A stretch of DNA of 48,521 bases from Lachnospiraceae bacterium (GCA_017544835.1 JAFYDI010000045.1:1-48521), one strand, 5' to 3'. Shown: positions 1 to 7,983, counted from the stretch's first letter. Notes: generated from the letters alone by a model not told the origin. Program-made: numbers and translations.

Positions 1-42
1 CATGAACCTGTACTAAGAACTTATCGAGAACTTTTCTCCCAC

Positions 43-74
43 AAAAAAACGGGGCCACGAGGCCCTGTTTTTTT
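43..74. terminator. bidirectional intrinsic terminator
   Basis: A 14-bp stem (43-56 with 61-74, loop ACGA) has an A-run on one side and a T-run on the other, so it can end transcription in both directions. It serves the minus-strand TetR gene and probably a plus-strand gene lying before the window. One G-T wobble at 51/66; all other pairs are Watson-Crick. Confidence 0.85.
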
Positions 75-81
75 ATCAGAT

Positions 82-681
82 TTATTTGATTGCTTTTTCA
101 GTGATTCCTATGTATTTGACTGCTTCCTTGTAATTCATTTCGGCGTTGAAGGAGTCCTCTTTTAAAGAAGAAACCATGGTGCCGTGGATGGTGTAACTGA
201 GCATTTTTAAAAGGTCCTGCGCGTTTTTCTTACTGTCTAAGAAGGTTCTGTCGGTGACATCCAATATGGTGTCTATGTTGCTTTTAAGAGTCTTGCGGCT
301 TGCCTCGGTGGCAAGTATGGCTTCGGTAATACGTTCTTCCGCACAGGAGTGAACGAACATAATCATGAAAGGATAGCTCTTAAGAACCTGCATTTTGGCG
401 GCTTCCATCTGCTTTAAAACTTCAAAATAAGAAGTCTCGGAGGGGTCAACCGCGCTGGACAATTCAAGGGTAATATATCTTACGGCGTAATCGTAGACAA
501 AAGAATATACACCGATTTTGGAATCAAAATAATGAAAAAGAAGACCTTTTGAGATGTGTGCTTCACGGACAATATCGTCTGTGCTGGCGTGCTGGTAGCC
601 GTTAAGTGCAAAAATCTTTAAAGCGGCATTAACCATTCTGTCCTGTTTTTCCTGCTTAAGATCAAAGAACTTTGCGTTCAT
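82..681 (-). CDS. TetR/AcrR family transcriptional regulator
   Basis: A 199-residue protein with the TetR architecture: an N-terminal helix-turn-helix (about residues 12-58, with the typical STDDIVREAHISKGLLFHYF stretch) followed by a mostly helical ligand/dimer domain of about 140 residues. Length is normal for the family. The ATG at 681 has an AAAGGGG ribosome site seven bases upstream. It lies divergent from the small acidic protein gene at 854 and could control it, itself, or both. The effector cannot be read from the sequence. Family members usually repress export, stress or envelope genes; here the target is inferred only from position. Confidence 0.9.
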   Translation of the reverse strand: MNAKFFDLKQEKQDRMVNAALKIFALNGYQHASTDDIVREAHISKGLLFHYFDSKIGVYSFVYDYAVRYITLELSSAVDPSETSYFEVLKQMEAAKMQVLKSYPFMIMFVHSCAEERITEAILATEASRKTLKSNIDTILDVTDRTFLDSKKNAQDLLKMLSYTIHGTMVSSLKEDSFNAEMNYKEAVKYIGITEKAIK

Positions 682-700
682 CCCATGTCCCCTTTGTAGT

Positions 701-752
701 ATTGACTTGGTGAGTCGAATTAAATGTTATCACAGTTTTATTTTCTCTTCAA
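701..752 (-). promoter_or_regulatory. tetR-family promoter with candidate operator
   Basis: On the minus strand a -35 TTGAAG (747-752) and -10 TAACAT (724-729) are 17 bases apart. Immediately downstream, at 704-716, lies an inverted repeat GACT-N5-AGTC with further partial symmetry out to 701-720. A repressor sitting there would block its own transcript, the usual TetR layout. Read directly from sequence; binding is inference. Confidence 0.55.
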
Positions 753-785
753 GAACTCTTTATAGAAAATTTACCGGTTAATCTA

Positions 786-849
786 TTTAAAAATCTGAAA
801 ATGTTGGTTATAATAAGGTTAGTTTCAGAACCATCTTGAAAGGAGAGGG
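786..849 (+). promoter_or_regulatory. promoter and RBS of the acidic membrane protein
   Basis: A perfect -10 TATAAT (809-814) lies 17 bases after a weak -35 TTTAAA (786-791). The AGGAGAGGG ribosome site (841-849) sits correctly for the ATG at 854 and rules out the upstream in-frame TTG at 836, which would start inside the ribosome site. Confidence 0.65.
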
Positions 850-853
850 TAAA

Positions 854-1270
854 ATGGCAAAAAAAGGAAGAAAGTTATTATCACTCATGGCGCTTGCCGC
901 AGCAGCTGCAGGTACCTACTGCTATCTTAAGAAGAAGAATGAAGACATTCCTGCAAATATGGAAGATGACGATTATGATGATTTTGACGTAGACGTAGAC
1001 GACGGTCCCGTTTCCAAGTCAACATCAGGCAAACGTTCTTATGTTTCCCTTGACTTTAATACGGTTGAGGAAAAGGTTAAAGGCGCTGTCAGCAAGGTTG
1101 CCGATGCAGCCGACAAGGCCAAAGAAGTTGTGGGCGAGAAATTAAACGCCGCAGCCGGCAAGGTTGAAGAGTTCTTTGACGACAGAAAGTCAGCTGACGA
1201 AGAGTCTGAAACTCCCGCAGAAAGCGGCGAAGCTTCCGAAGACGACTACGAAGAACCTAAGTCAGAATAA
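854..1270 (+). CDS. small membrane-anchored acidic protein (YtxH-like)
   Basis: A 138-residue protein: a short basic start (MAKKGRK), one hydrophobic segment at about residues 8-24 rich in Ala, then a very acidic low-complexity stretch (about 36-50), a helical Ala/Lys/Glu segment that could form a coiled coil (about 70-108), and an acidic tail. This resembles the loosely defined YtxH-like/stress-associated proteins of Firmicutes, but there is no diagnostic motif. It is a single-gene transcript, with its own promoter and a terminator 12 bases after the stop. The divergent TetR gene may regulate it. No function can be assigned. Confidence 0.75.
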   Translation: MAKKGRKLLSLMALAAAAAGTYCYLKKKNEDIPANMEDDDYDDFDVDVDDGPVSKSTSGKRSYVSLDFNTVEEKVKGAVSKVADAADKAKEVVGEKLNAAAGKVEEFFDDRKSADEESETPAESGEASEDDYEEPKSE

Positions 1271-1281
1271 GTAATATATTG

Positions 1282-1313
1282 AGAGCCTCGCTTATGCGGG
1301 GCTCTATTTTTTT
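1282..1313 (+). terminator. intrinsic terminator
   Basis: A 10-bp stem (1282-1291 with 1296-1305, loop TTAT, one G-T pair) is followed by seven Ts. It ends the gene at 854. It also shows that the next gene cannot begin at the upstream in-frame ATG at 1279, since that reading would translate through the terminator. Confidence 0.9.
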
Positions 1314-1410
1314 AATTGCCTTCTACTATGATATATACAACGTTATTTTTGTGGAGTGCTTACGACCAAAGTCCACAAAGAATAAAAGGGAAACGAGGTG
1401 TAGAAGGAAA

Positions 1411-4083
1411 ATGGAAGAAAAATCGAAGAAAGATTTTAAGCCGTTTTATCTGCTTTTTGCGGCGGCTGCCTCTCTTGTAGTGGCGCCGAAACTGTTGATG
1501 GCTGCGATTCTTACGGCATCATGCAAGGCGGTAACGGCGTCTCAGAGCAGTATCTGCTTTTTCTGCGGTTATGTCTTATGTGCAGTTTCTTTCGGGCTTG
1601 CCGTTCGAGCCGGCAAGGATAATATAAAGACCGTTAAGGACCTGCTTCTCGGAGGACTGTGCCTGCTTACCGTAAGGTACGCCTTTTCGCTGATTCACAG
1701 CATTTTATCATTAAAACGAAGCAGCCTGAGTACCGGCGGAATTGTAGCTGATATTTTGCTTATGGTGCTTGAAGCGGTTTTGTTTTCATATGCGCTGTTT
1801 GCCTTAATCATAATGCTTAGGGATGAGCAGGGTAAAATCGCGATGGGGAAGCAATTTCCGCTGGCCTTAAAAGAAATTAAAGAGATTCTTTTGGGAGCCG
1901 TTTCGTATGGAGTCCTTAATTTCATATGCGGCTTTTTGGAGGATAAATTCATTACGGGACTGGGAAAAAGCAACACGGTTATCGGTTTCCTTACAAAACT
2001 GGTGTTAATTGCCATGCTTGTTTTTGCTGCAATGAGCCCCGTGATTTTTATGATGATGAAGAAGGCCGATGCACTTACAGAGGCAAAAGAAAGCGACAAA
2101 CCTGCCGAAAGCAAAGCATTTTCAACGATTGAACTGATATTGGCGGGAACTTTGATTGCTGCGATTATAATTTTCAGCCTCATTCCGAAGTCTATGGTGC
2201 CTAAGCGGGATGAGCTGATTAAGGGAAGTCTCTCCGGCGGAATGCAGGAGGCAGCTTCTTTTGCCGAAAAAAGGGACTACCTGATGGCGCTTAAGGTGCT
2301 TGATAAGGCCGATGCGCTTCCGCTTGCGTGGAAGGCATATCTGGAGGGTAATCCGGAAGAAGCCCTGAAGGCTTATGAACTCGACACACGCAATTCCATG
2401 ACGGAACTTTTATATATGTACACCTGCATAGAGAATGAAGAAAAAGCTGGTGAAAACCTTCCAAACTACACAAAAGCGCTTTATTCTCATGAAGGTGATG
2501 AAGTTTGGTGCTTCGGCTATCTTGATATGATCTCGGAAAAGAAAAACCTATCAGAAACCGAGAAGACGGAAAGCAAGAGAATCGCAATGAAACTTGCGGC
2601 AGGAAACAGGTTTGACTGTGCTGCCATTCTTCCGGGCGAGCTTACGAAGAAAGAAAAAGAACGACTCCTTTCAGAAATAGAAGTCAATACCCGCGAAGAC
2701 TATGTCGACACCATTGAAGTCTGGAATCTGCTTGCACTTTACGTGGAGCGTAACGGTGTTGACTGGGAAGTCAGAGACAAGATGATAGAACTGATTAAGG
2801 AATATCCGGGCAGCCCCACGGTTACGGATACCCTTGAAATGCTTATCACCGACTGCCTGGCATCCACATCGTACTCAAACAGGACGTATGCAAAAGAAAT
2901 AATGTATGCGCTGTTTGATGCTGCGGATGAAAATCCGGATTCTTTTGCGCTTAATCTTCTTACGATTCAGACGGCGGACAATTTTATGATGAACCCTTAT
3001 GACGAGGCCGACACCGATACAAGAAACAAACTTCGCGAAAAAATCGGCCCGGTGATAGACAGGTTTGAAACTTTATTTGAGAAAGAACTTTCTGCCGACA
3101 AAGAGCTGAAAGAAGAGGAGAAGAAGGAAGCCAGAGTTTCAAAAACGCTTGATATAGCGCAAGTCTTAACCGATATGGATTTATCGGAGATGCTTCAGGA
3201 ATACCTTACTAAGGCAAATGCAACTCTTTCCGATGAGCGCATCGACAGTATGCTTGGCGCGGTTGCCTTAAAGAACAGCGATTATGAGACCGCTTTGCCG
3301 ATTCTGGAAAAAGAATACGAAGCCGAGAAAGACGACCCTCAGCTTAACATGATTCTTAGTATCCTTTATTACCGAAAAGGGGAAATGGAGAAATCTCTCG
3401 AGAAGGCGGTAAGTTTTACGAATATAATGCTTTCTCCGGGAATTCTCGATAATGAACCCGAACTGGGTACAGACTTTACGGCTCTTATTGCCACATACAT
3501 CACCGGAGACAAGGCTGTTGCGGACTATGAAGACGGTAAGCATTGTGCTTATATCGACTTTACCGATGAGCAGATGAAGATTGTCAATAAATCGGAACTT
3601 TTTGCCAAGATGCTTGATTGTGAATATCAGTATCAGTATGAGGTTCATGACTATTTAAGATGGGACAAGGTTGATGAATTCAGAAAGCTTGAAGAGGATG
3701 TTTTAAAGCTTACGAATGACTACCCGAATCTGTCCACGGGATATTATCTGGCCGGAAGAATTCTCGGATATTACATTCAGGATTTTTGGACCGATGAAGA
3801 AGCTACAAAGGAACTTAAAGATACGGATAAAGCCATAGAGATGTACAAAAAGTGTCTTTCCTTTGAAGACAACCAGCCCGCGGTATGGTATTCGCTGGCG
3901 CTGACGCTTGACAATGAAAAGCGCTACGATGAGGCACTTGATGCGGTACAGAAAGCACTTGACCATATGTATTATGATTCCTGGTATGCGTCTCACGGAA
4001 ATGAATATCACGGCTGGGGAATCCTGTACCATGCGAATGGCCTAAGAGCCAGCATTCGTTACAAGATGGCAAACGGATTTTAA
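1411..4083 (+). CDS. seven-TM membrane protein with long TPR-like domain
   Basis: An 890-residue protein. The first 260 residues hold about seven hydrophobic helices (roughly 13-36, 47-67, 77-100, 112-138, 156-178, 193-216, 239-260). The remaining 630 residues are helical and repeat-like; the best tetratricopeptide-type units are near the C terminus (around YKKCLSFEDNQPAVWYSLAL) and around 600-680. The start at 1411 was chosen because earlier in-frame starts run through the preceding terminator; GAGGTG lies ten bases upstream. It is the first gene of a three-gene run with 4103 and 4909, which share the TPR/envelope theme. I do not recognise a named family. A scaffold or assembly role in the envelope is a guess from TPR content only. 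Confidence 0.75.
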   Translation: MEEKSKKDFKPFYLLFAAAASLVVAPKLLMAAILTASCKAVTASQSSICFFCGYVLCAVSFGLAVRAGKDNIKTVKDLLLGGLCLLTVRYAFSLIHSILSLKRSSLSTGGIVADILLMVLEAVLFSYALFALIIMLRDEQGKIAMGKQFPLALKEIKEILLGAVSYGVLNFICGFLEDKFITGLGKSNTVIGFLTKLVLIAMLVFAAMSPVIFMMMKKADALTEAKESDKPAESKAFSTIELILAGTLIAAIIIFSLIPKSMVPKRDELIKGSLSGGMQEAASFAEKRDYLMALKVLDKADALPLAWKAYLEGNPEEALKAYELDTRNSMTELLYMYTCIENEEKAGENLPNYTKALYSHEGDEVWCFGYLDMISEKKNLSETEKTESKRIAMKLAAGNRFDCAAILPGELTKKEKERLLSEIEVNTREDYVDTIEVWNLLALYVERNGVDWEVRDKMIELIKEYPGSPTVTDTLEMLITDCLASTSYSNRTYAKEIMYALFDAADENPDSFALNLLTIQTADNFMMNPYDEADTDTRNKLREKIGPVIDRFETLFEKELSADKELKEEEKKEARVSKTLDIAQVLTDMDLSEMLQEYLTKANATLSDERIDSMLGAVALKNSDYETALPILEKEYEAEKDDPQLNMILSILYYRKGEMEKSLEKAVSFTNIMLSPGILDNEPELGTDFTALIATYITGDKAVADYEDGKHCAYIDFTDEQMKIVNKSELFAKMLDCEYQYQYEVHDYLRWDKVDEFRKLEEDVLKLTNDYPNLSTGYYLAGRILGYYIQDFWTDEEATKELKDTDKAIEMYKKCLSFEDNQPAVWYSLALTLDNEKRYDEALDAVQKALDHMYYDSWYASHGNEYHGWGILYHANGLRASIRYKMANGF

Positions 4084-4102
4084 GAAGCGGGAGGAGATAA
4101 AA

Positions 4103-4912
4103 ATGACAATTATAGCAATAATAATGCTCGTGCTCGCACTTTTGGGAATGATTTTGTTTGACGCAAAGATTATATTTTGCATACTTATGATTCTTTGTGC
4201 GGCGTGCCTTTTGGCATACGAGCCGGTACTTAAGAAGATGCTTCCGAAAGAAAACTTTAAGTGGATAATACTGGCGGCATCGGTAATCGTTTTTTTGCTG
4301 TGCGCCCTTCTGCCGGGTTCAAGAATCAAGGCTTCGGGCTACGAAACCGAAACTGAGAACGTAAATGATACTACAGCAGAGAGCACCGAAGAAATAAAGT
4401 CTGACGAAGAGCACTATGAAGCGGCCCGTGCTTACCTTCAGAAAAATGAGCTTGATGAAGCAAAGCGCGAATTTGACAGAATATCCGAAAAAAACAAAAA
4501 CACGGAAGAGTATTACATTAATTACGCGGATTACGTAATAGAAAGATGGGGCGGTGCCGACCGGATGAACGATTCAGACCTTTACTTTTTCAGAGATGTT
4601 CTGAAAGAATATCCTGACAGTATGGTACTTAACTATAAGGCCGGAATAGTGGCTTATGCGGTGGGAAAGTATATTCTGGCGGAGAACTGCTTATATAAAG
4701 CATTTGAGTTATCTCCCGATGACGATCCTTACACACCCTATGCGCTGGCTGCCACATATCTTGCGCTGGAGGAAGAAGAATACGCTTACGCCATGATGAC
4801 AGTAGCCGAGAAAAACGGAATTCTCGAAAGTGGCGAGTGCGAAGGAGAAGGCTTAGTGGACTGGTATCTTGCGTACAAAGAAAAAGTTAAGGAAATGGAG
4901 GCGGCACAATGA
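4103..4912 (+). CDS. membrane protein with C-terminal TPR-like repeats
   Basis: A 269-residue protein with three hydrophobic helices in the first 72 residues, an acidic linker rich in Glu/Thr (about 76-100), and helical repeat units over about 104-260 (e.g. AARAYLQKNELDEAKREFDR). It reads like a short version of the gene before it, with TM segments first and repeats after, suggesting shared ancestry or a common complex. A strong GGGAGGAG ribosome site precedes the ATG at 4103. Its stop codon overlaps the next start (ATGA at 4909-4912), so the two are translationally coupled. Function unknown. Confidence 0.8.
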   Translation: MTIIAIIMLVLALLGMILFDAKIIFCILMILCAACLLAYEPVLKKMLPKENFKWIILAASVIVFLLCALLPGSRIKASGYETETENVNDTTAESTEEIKSDEEHYEAARAYLQKNELDEAKREFDRISEKNKNTEEYYINYADYVIERWGGADRMNDSDLYFFRDVLKEYPDSMVLNYKAGIVAYAVGKYILAENCLYKAFELSPDDDPYTPYALAATYLALEEEEYAYAMMTVAEKNGILESGECEGEGLVDWYLAYKEKVKEMEAAQ

Positions 4913-6297
4913 ACAGAAAAAATGTAATTATCAGACTTGCGTTATTTATAGTTGTCTTCGGTGCTTTCTTTTTCCTGTATGCCAAAGACGGATATGCCGA
5001 CAGCCTGATGAGCGCCGGAAGAGCGTATGGAGTATACAACAGGCCCGGACAGACCACTACAACATCCGGCTCGTCGTATAACAGCGACTGGTCGCCGAAG
5101 TTCGGTGATTTTTATGATGCTTATCAGCAGATAAAGAATCTGATTACAGGCAATAAACAGGATTCGGGAAACAATGCTCCCGTGGGTGTAAGGCCTACTG
5201 CGGACCTGGGAATTCAGAAAGTTACGGGAAGAGCGGGAGAGGGAGTCGGCCGACTGAACGGAGCTATAGAAAATGCCGACAGGCTGATTGACGGTAACTC
5301 ACGTTTTGAGTCGGAAACAGCGGATTTGGTTATAGACAGAATTCCTGCTGCAGTAAATTTTTCATCCAGCGTTACGGGCGAAAACACATCCGGCATCGTA
5401 GGGGGATATGTGCAGGATCTGACTGACAGAGTAGACCCCAATGCGGTCAACAATTACACCAGAAATGCCGGCTGGACAAAGACTACCGACAGCTGGCTCA
5501 GAAGTACCGGATCCTTCGGCATAACCGATGAAACCAAAGAATACTCTGACGGCGTAAGAATCTACAACAGAGACGGCAAATATGCTTATCAGAGGTACAT
5601 TGACGGAAGAATTAAGACGGACATAAACTACCTCAATGCCAAAGAAAAAGCAGACAAAGTAAGAGGCTATTCCTCCAAACAGGCCGTAGAAGCGTATTAC
5701 AGGCGCACATACGGTCTGAATACGAAAGGCCTTGAGGGCGGTCCCAACGAAAAGCCCAATATCTATCTTTATCCTGAAGAAACAACCGATGTACAGGTTA
5801 AGCTGTTGGATTCTTCGCAGATAACCGTTTCAATTCCCGTATACGAAGAAAACGGATGGAACGTGACTGCATCCCCCGACGGAAAACTTGTTACCGCAAA
5901 GGGAGACGAGTACGGCTATTTATTCTACGAGTCTGAGATACACGGTATAGGGTTCCAATACAAAGAAGGATTCTATCTGCCTTCTCAAAACAGAGACGAG
6001 ACATTTGACAGGATTCTTTCGCTTTACGGATTAAATGAGACCGAAAAGGCAGACTTTAAGGAGTATTGGAGTGCCCGCCTTAATCCCGATGCGGACTACT
6101 ATATGTATCCTCAGATTAATGAGGCATGCGATGCGGAGTCACCGCTTAATATAACCCCTGTCCCCGCCAGCGTACTGAGACTCTGGTTTGTATACAAAAA
6201 AACTGACAATGGACCGGATTTAATTACCGAGCCCAAGGTGCCTTCATTTGAAAGAAAAGGCTTTACGGCTGTGGAATGGGGCGGAATGGTATGGTAA
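4909..6297 (+). CDS. secreted protein with C-terminal K-P-x-I-Y-L-Y-P domain
   Basis: A 462-residue exported protein. Residues 1-30 are a signal peptide or N-terminal anchor (basic start, long hydrophobic core, ending near GYADS). The middle (about 40-270) is polar and rich in Thr, Ser, Asn and Tyr. From about 282 a folded domain begins with KPNIYLYPEE and continues through YGYLFYESEIHG and repeated Trp/Tyr positions to the end. I recall the KPxIYLYP motif from secreted Firmicute proteins of unknown function; no catalytic residues are evident. It is coupled by a 4-base overlap to the TM/TPR gene before it, so the three gene products probably work at the same membrane site. Confidence 0.75.
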   Translation: MNRKNVIIRLALFIVVFGAFFFLYAKDGYADSLMSAGRAYGVYNRPGQTTTTSGSSYNSDWSPKFGDFYDAYQQIKNLITGNKQDSGNNAPVGVRPTADLGIQKVTGRAGEGVGRLNGAIENADRLIDGNSRFESETADLVIDRIPAAVNFSSSVTGENTSGIVGGYVQDLTDRVDPNAVNNYTRNAGWTKTTDSWLRSTGSFGITDETKEYSDGVRIYNRDGKYAYQRYIDGRIKTDINYLNAKEKADKVRGYSSKQAVEAYYRRTYGLNTKGLEGGPNEKPNIYLYPEETTDVQVKLLDSSQITVSIPVYEENGWNVTASPDGKLVTAKGDEYGYLFYESEIHGIGFQYKEGFYLPSQNRDETFDRILSLYGLNETEKADFKEYWSARLNPDADYYMYPQINEACDAESPLNITPVPASVLRLWFVYKKTDNGPDLITEPKVPSFERKGFTAVEWGGMVW

Positions 6298-6315
6298 TAA
6301 AGCATTAAATAACTG

Positions 6316-6353
6316 TCACGCGTCTTTGTGAAATGCAGGGGCGCGTGATTTTT
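6316..6353 (+). terminator. probable terminator of the envelope operon
   Basis: A 7-bp GC-rich stem (TCACGCG at 6316-6322 with CGCGTGA at 6342-6348) enclosing a 19-base loop is followed by five Ts. The loop is long, so strength is uncertain, but position right after the 4909 gene fits. Confidence 0.6.
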
Positions 6354-6491
6354 GAACATAGATAAGATTTTGGGATGGCAAGAAATTGGTGAGAGATTAT
6401 TATATGAAATGATTGCAGAAAAGAAATCCTTTACTTCAGTGCTTTAGTGTGCTGTAAAATATGTATTGATTTTACAGAGGTTAGTTTAGTA

Positions 6492-6605
6492 AATATTGTT
6501 TGTTTGGATTTGGAAGGTGTTTTGGTGCCGGAGATCTGGATTGTTTTTTCTAAGGCAAGCGGAATAGATGAACTTAAGAGGACTACGCGAGATTACAGGC
6601 TTTAA
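6492..6605 (+). pseudogene. thrH: N-terminal remnant of thrH (HAD phosphatase/phosphotransferase)
   Basis: In one frame this stretch reads NIVCLDLEGVLVPEIW, then a Ser-Gly-Ile-Asp-Glu-Leu-Lys-Arg-Thr-Thr-Arg-Asp run, and stops at 6603. That matches the very start of ThrH, the bifunctional phosphoserine phosphatase/homoserine kinase-like HAD enzyme, including the first HAD motif (DLEG). Only about 37 of roughly 200 residues remain. The expected ATG has been lost (GTA stands there), although a GAGG ribosome site still sits at the right distance. No continuation is seen downstream. It is therefore a broken gene; an intact copy may exist elsewhere. The region 6354-6440 holds another short open stretch of no clear origin. 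Confidence 0.7.
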
Positions 6606-6643
6606 GATGCGTATCGAGCAGTCCAAGCTCACTACAGTCTGAA

Positions 6644-6670
6644 GGCGTCGCATTATGCGACGCCCTCTTT
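6644..6670. terminator. perfect 9-bp hairpin, possible terminator
   Basis: GGCGTCGCA (6644-6652) pairs exactly with TGCGACGCC (6656-6664) around a TTA loop. On the plus strand CTCTTT follows, a weak T tract. It lies between the thrH remnant and the small peptide gene and could stop transcripts from either side, more convincingly on the plus strand. Confidence 0.5.
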
Positions 6671-6707
6671 GGCATTATCAACATAAACTATCATGGAGAC
6701 AGTTTAA

Positions 6708-6773
6708 TTAAAACTTAGCTACATGTGCAAATGTTTCATACAGCGCTTCAAAAAACTTCTCTAATTTCTTCAT
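6708..6773 (-). CDS. 21-residue amphipathic peptide
   Basis: A tiny gene with unusually good signals: GAAAGGAG (6781-6788) seven bases before an ATG at 6773, and a TAA at 6708-6710. The product begins MKKLEKFFEALYE and ends with His-Val-Ala-Lys-Phe. Hydrophobic residues (Leu4, Phe7, Phe8, Leu11, Phe15, Val18) recur every three to four positions while Lys and Glu fill the rest, so it should form an amphipathic helix. A promoter fits upstream on the minus strand (6858-6886), mirroring that of the divergent LysR gene. Candidates are a membrane-acting or signalling peptide, a leader peptide, or a small regulatory protein. No known family recognised. Confidence 0.6.
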   Translation of the reverse strand: MKKLEKFFEALYETFAHVAKF

Positions 6774-6857
6774 AATGATTCTCCTTTCGTGGATGCAAAC
6801 ATTATCAATATCTATTAGCGTTTCGGCCGATTCGCTGTTTTGTTTCTTTGTACCTTT

Positions 6858-6886
6858 AATATAGCCTATTGCAAGTTAATTGTGAA
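6858..6886 (-). promoter_or_regulatory. promoter of the 21-residue peptide
   Basis: On the minus strand, -35 TTCACA (6881-6886) and -10 TATATT (6858-6863) are 17 bases apart. The -10 and following AAAGGTA resemble the opposite-facing LysR promoter, giving the intergenic region a mirror symmetry. Confidence 0.5.
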
Positions 6887-6924
6887 ATACATATAATAAA
6901 GGTGTAGCTATACCTAAAAGGTAT
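6869..6924 (+). promoter_or_regulatory. LysR promoter with ATAC-N7-GTAT operator
   Basis: -35 TTGCAA (6869-6874), 17-base spacer, -10 TATAAT (6892-6897). Downstream, ATACCT-AAA-AGGTAT (6910-6924) is a perfect inverted repeat and contains ATAC-N7-GTAT, a T-N11-A class LysR site. Just before it, 6901-6914 is a second near-palindrome (GGTGTAGCTATACC). Placement after the -10 fits negative autoregulation. Confidence 0.65.
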
Positions 6925-6948
6925 CGCAAACACGGGGAGATAAAGCAT

Positions 6949-7827
6949 ATGGAATTAAGACATATAAGGTATTTCATGGCTGTGGCGGAAGAGATGAACT
7001 TCACAAAAGCCGCGGAGAAGTTAAACATTGCACAGCCTCCGTTGTCTCGACAGATTAAAGATTTGGAAGAGGAACTTGGCACGGAATTATTCGAGAGGAC
7101 GTCTCATTCTCTTCATTTAACCGAGGCAGGCATCCTTTTTAAGCAGTATGCGGCACAGATGCTTGAGATTGAAGGGCGGTCCAAGGCTGATATCTCGAAG
7201 ATGGGCAGCAGTTTAAAGGGTCTTATATATATAGCTACCGTTGAAGGTTACGGCCCACACATGCTTGCTGAGTGGATATCGGGCTTTAGGAAACTGCATC
7301 CGGACGTAAGCTTTGATATCTGGAGCGGCACCACCGACGAAATTGTGCATCGTACTCATAACGGTCTATGTGATATCGCTATCGTTATGGAGCCTTTCTC
7401 GGATCCCGACATAATTTCCAAGCATATTCATTCCGAGCCCTGGGCGGCGATTATCCCTAACAGCGACCCGCTTGCATCCCGCAAGGGTAAGTCCATTAAG
7501 CCTGAAGATATTGCGGATAAGCCTCTGATTATGCCCTCGCGAGCATCCCGTAACGAGGAGTTCCGCAAATGGATGCCCGACCCGCAGAAACCGCTTAACG
7601 TAGTCTGTAAGGTGGCTCACATGATTAATGTCCGCGAGCTTGCCAAGACCGGCGTAGGCATAGCCATATTCCCCCGCGCCACAGGAATAATGGGCGACGA
7701 TGAATACGTTACGGTTAAGAACATCGACCACCCGAAGGCAATTGCATCATATCTTCTTATTAAGAGTCGCAAAAGAAGAATCTCCCCCGCATGCGAAGCA
7801 TTTTGGGAGTATGCGCTCGGAGAATAA
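6949..7827 (+). CDS. LysR family transcriptional regulator
   Basis: A 292-residue protein of standard LysR length: winged helix-turn-helix at residues 1-60 (MELRHIRYFMAVAEEMNFTK, then AAEKLNIAQPPLSRQIKDLE), linker helix, and a periplasmic-binding-protein-like effector domain from about 90 (GLIYIATVEGYGP) to the end. The ATG at 6949 has GGGGAG upstream. It is transcribed away from the 21-residue peptide gene, and LysR proteins commonly control the divergent neighbour. A second, related LysR gene lies at 34457 with a nearly identical promoter. The inducer is unknown. Methyltransferase downstream is separated by a long hairpin and so is probably not in the same transcript. Confidence 0.92.
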   Translation: MELRHIRYFMAVAEEMNFTKAAEKLNIAQPPLSRQIKDLEEELGTELFERTSHSLHLTEAGILFKQYAAQMLEIEGRSKADISKMGSSLKGLIYIATVEGYGPHMLAEWISGFRKLHPDVSFDIWSGTTDEIVHRTHNGLCDIAIVMEPFSDPDIISKHIHSEPWAAIIPNSDPLASRKGKSIKPEDIADKPLIMPSRASRNEEFRKWMPDPQKPLNVVCKVAHMINVRELAKTGVGIAIFPRATGIMGDDEYVTVKNIDHPKAIASYLLIKSRKRRISPACEAFWEYALGE

Positions 7828-7842
7828 GGACTCAAGTAACAG

Positions 7843-7900
7843 GAAAAAGAAATCGATGTTACGATTCGTTTATGAATGTAACAGACGGTTTCTTTTTCTT
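7843..7900 (+). terminator. long hairpin terminator after lysR
   Basis: GAAAAAGAAATCG (7843-7855) pairs with CGGTTTCTTTTTC (7886-7898) with one wobble, and an inner TGTTAC/GTAACA helix extends it. The T-rich 3' arm acts as the T tract. Confidence 0.75.
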
Positions 7901-7983
7901 ATACTTAACTGTAAGTTCAGTAGATTTTTACAGTGTCAAATGGTAACATATCAGTATGCTTATGGCTAAAATGGGGGTGTGTA

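Noticed and set aside
1-81. 3' end of a gene entering from the left
   Set aside because: The frame ending in TAA at 14-16 is too short to judge; the bidirectional terminator hints at a plus-strand gene but nothing can be identified.
1279-1410. N-terminal extension of the TPR membrane protein from an upstream in-frame ATG
   Set aside because: It would translate through the terminator at 1282-1313 and lacks a ribosome site; the ATG at 1411 fits.
6354-6440. Short open frame reading KILGWQEIGERLLYEMIAEK and stopping soon after
   Set aside because: It looks protein-like but has no start signals and no recognisable family; possibly another gene fragment or chance.
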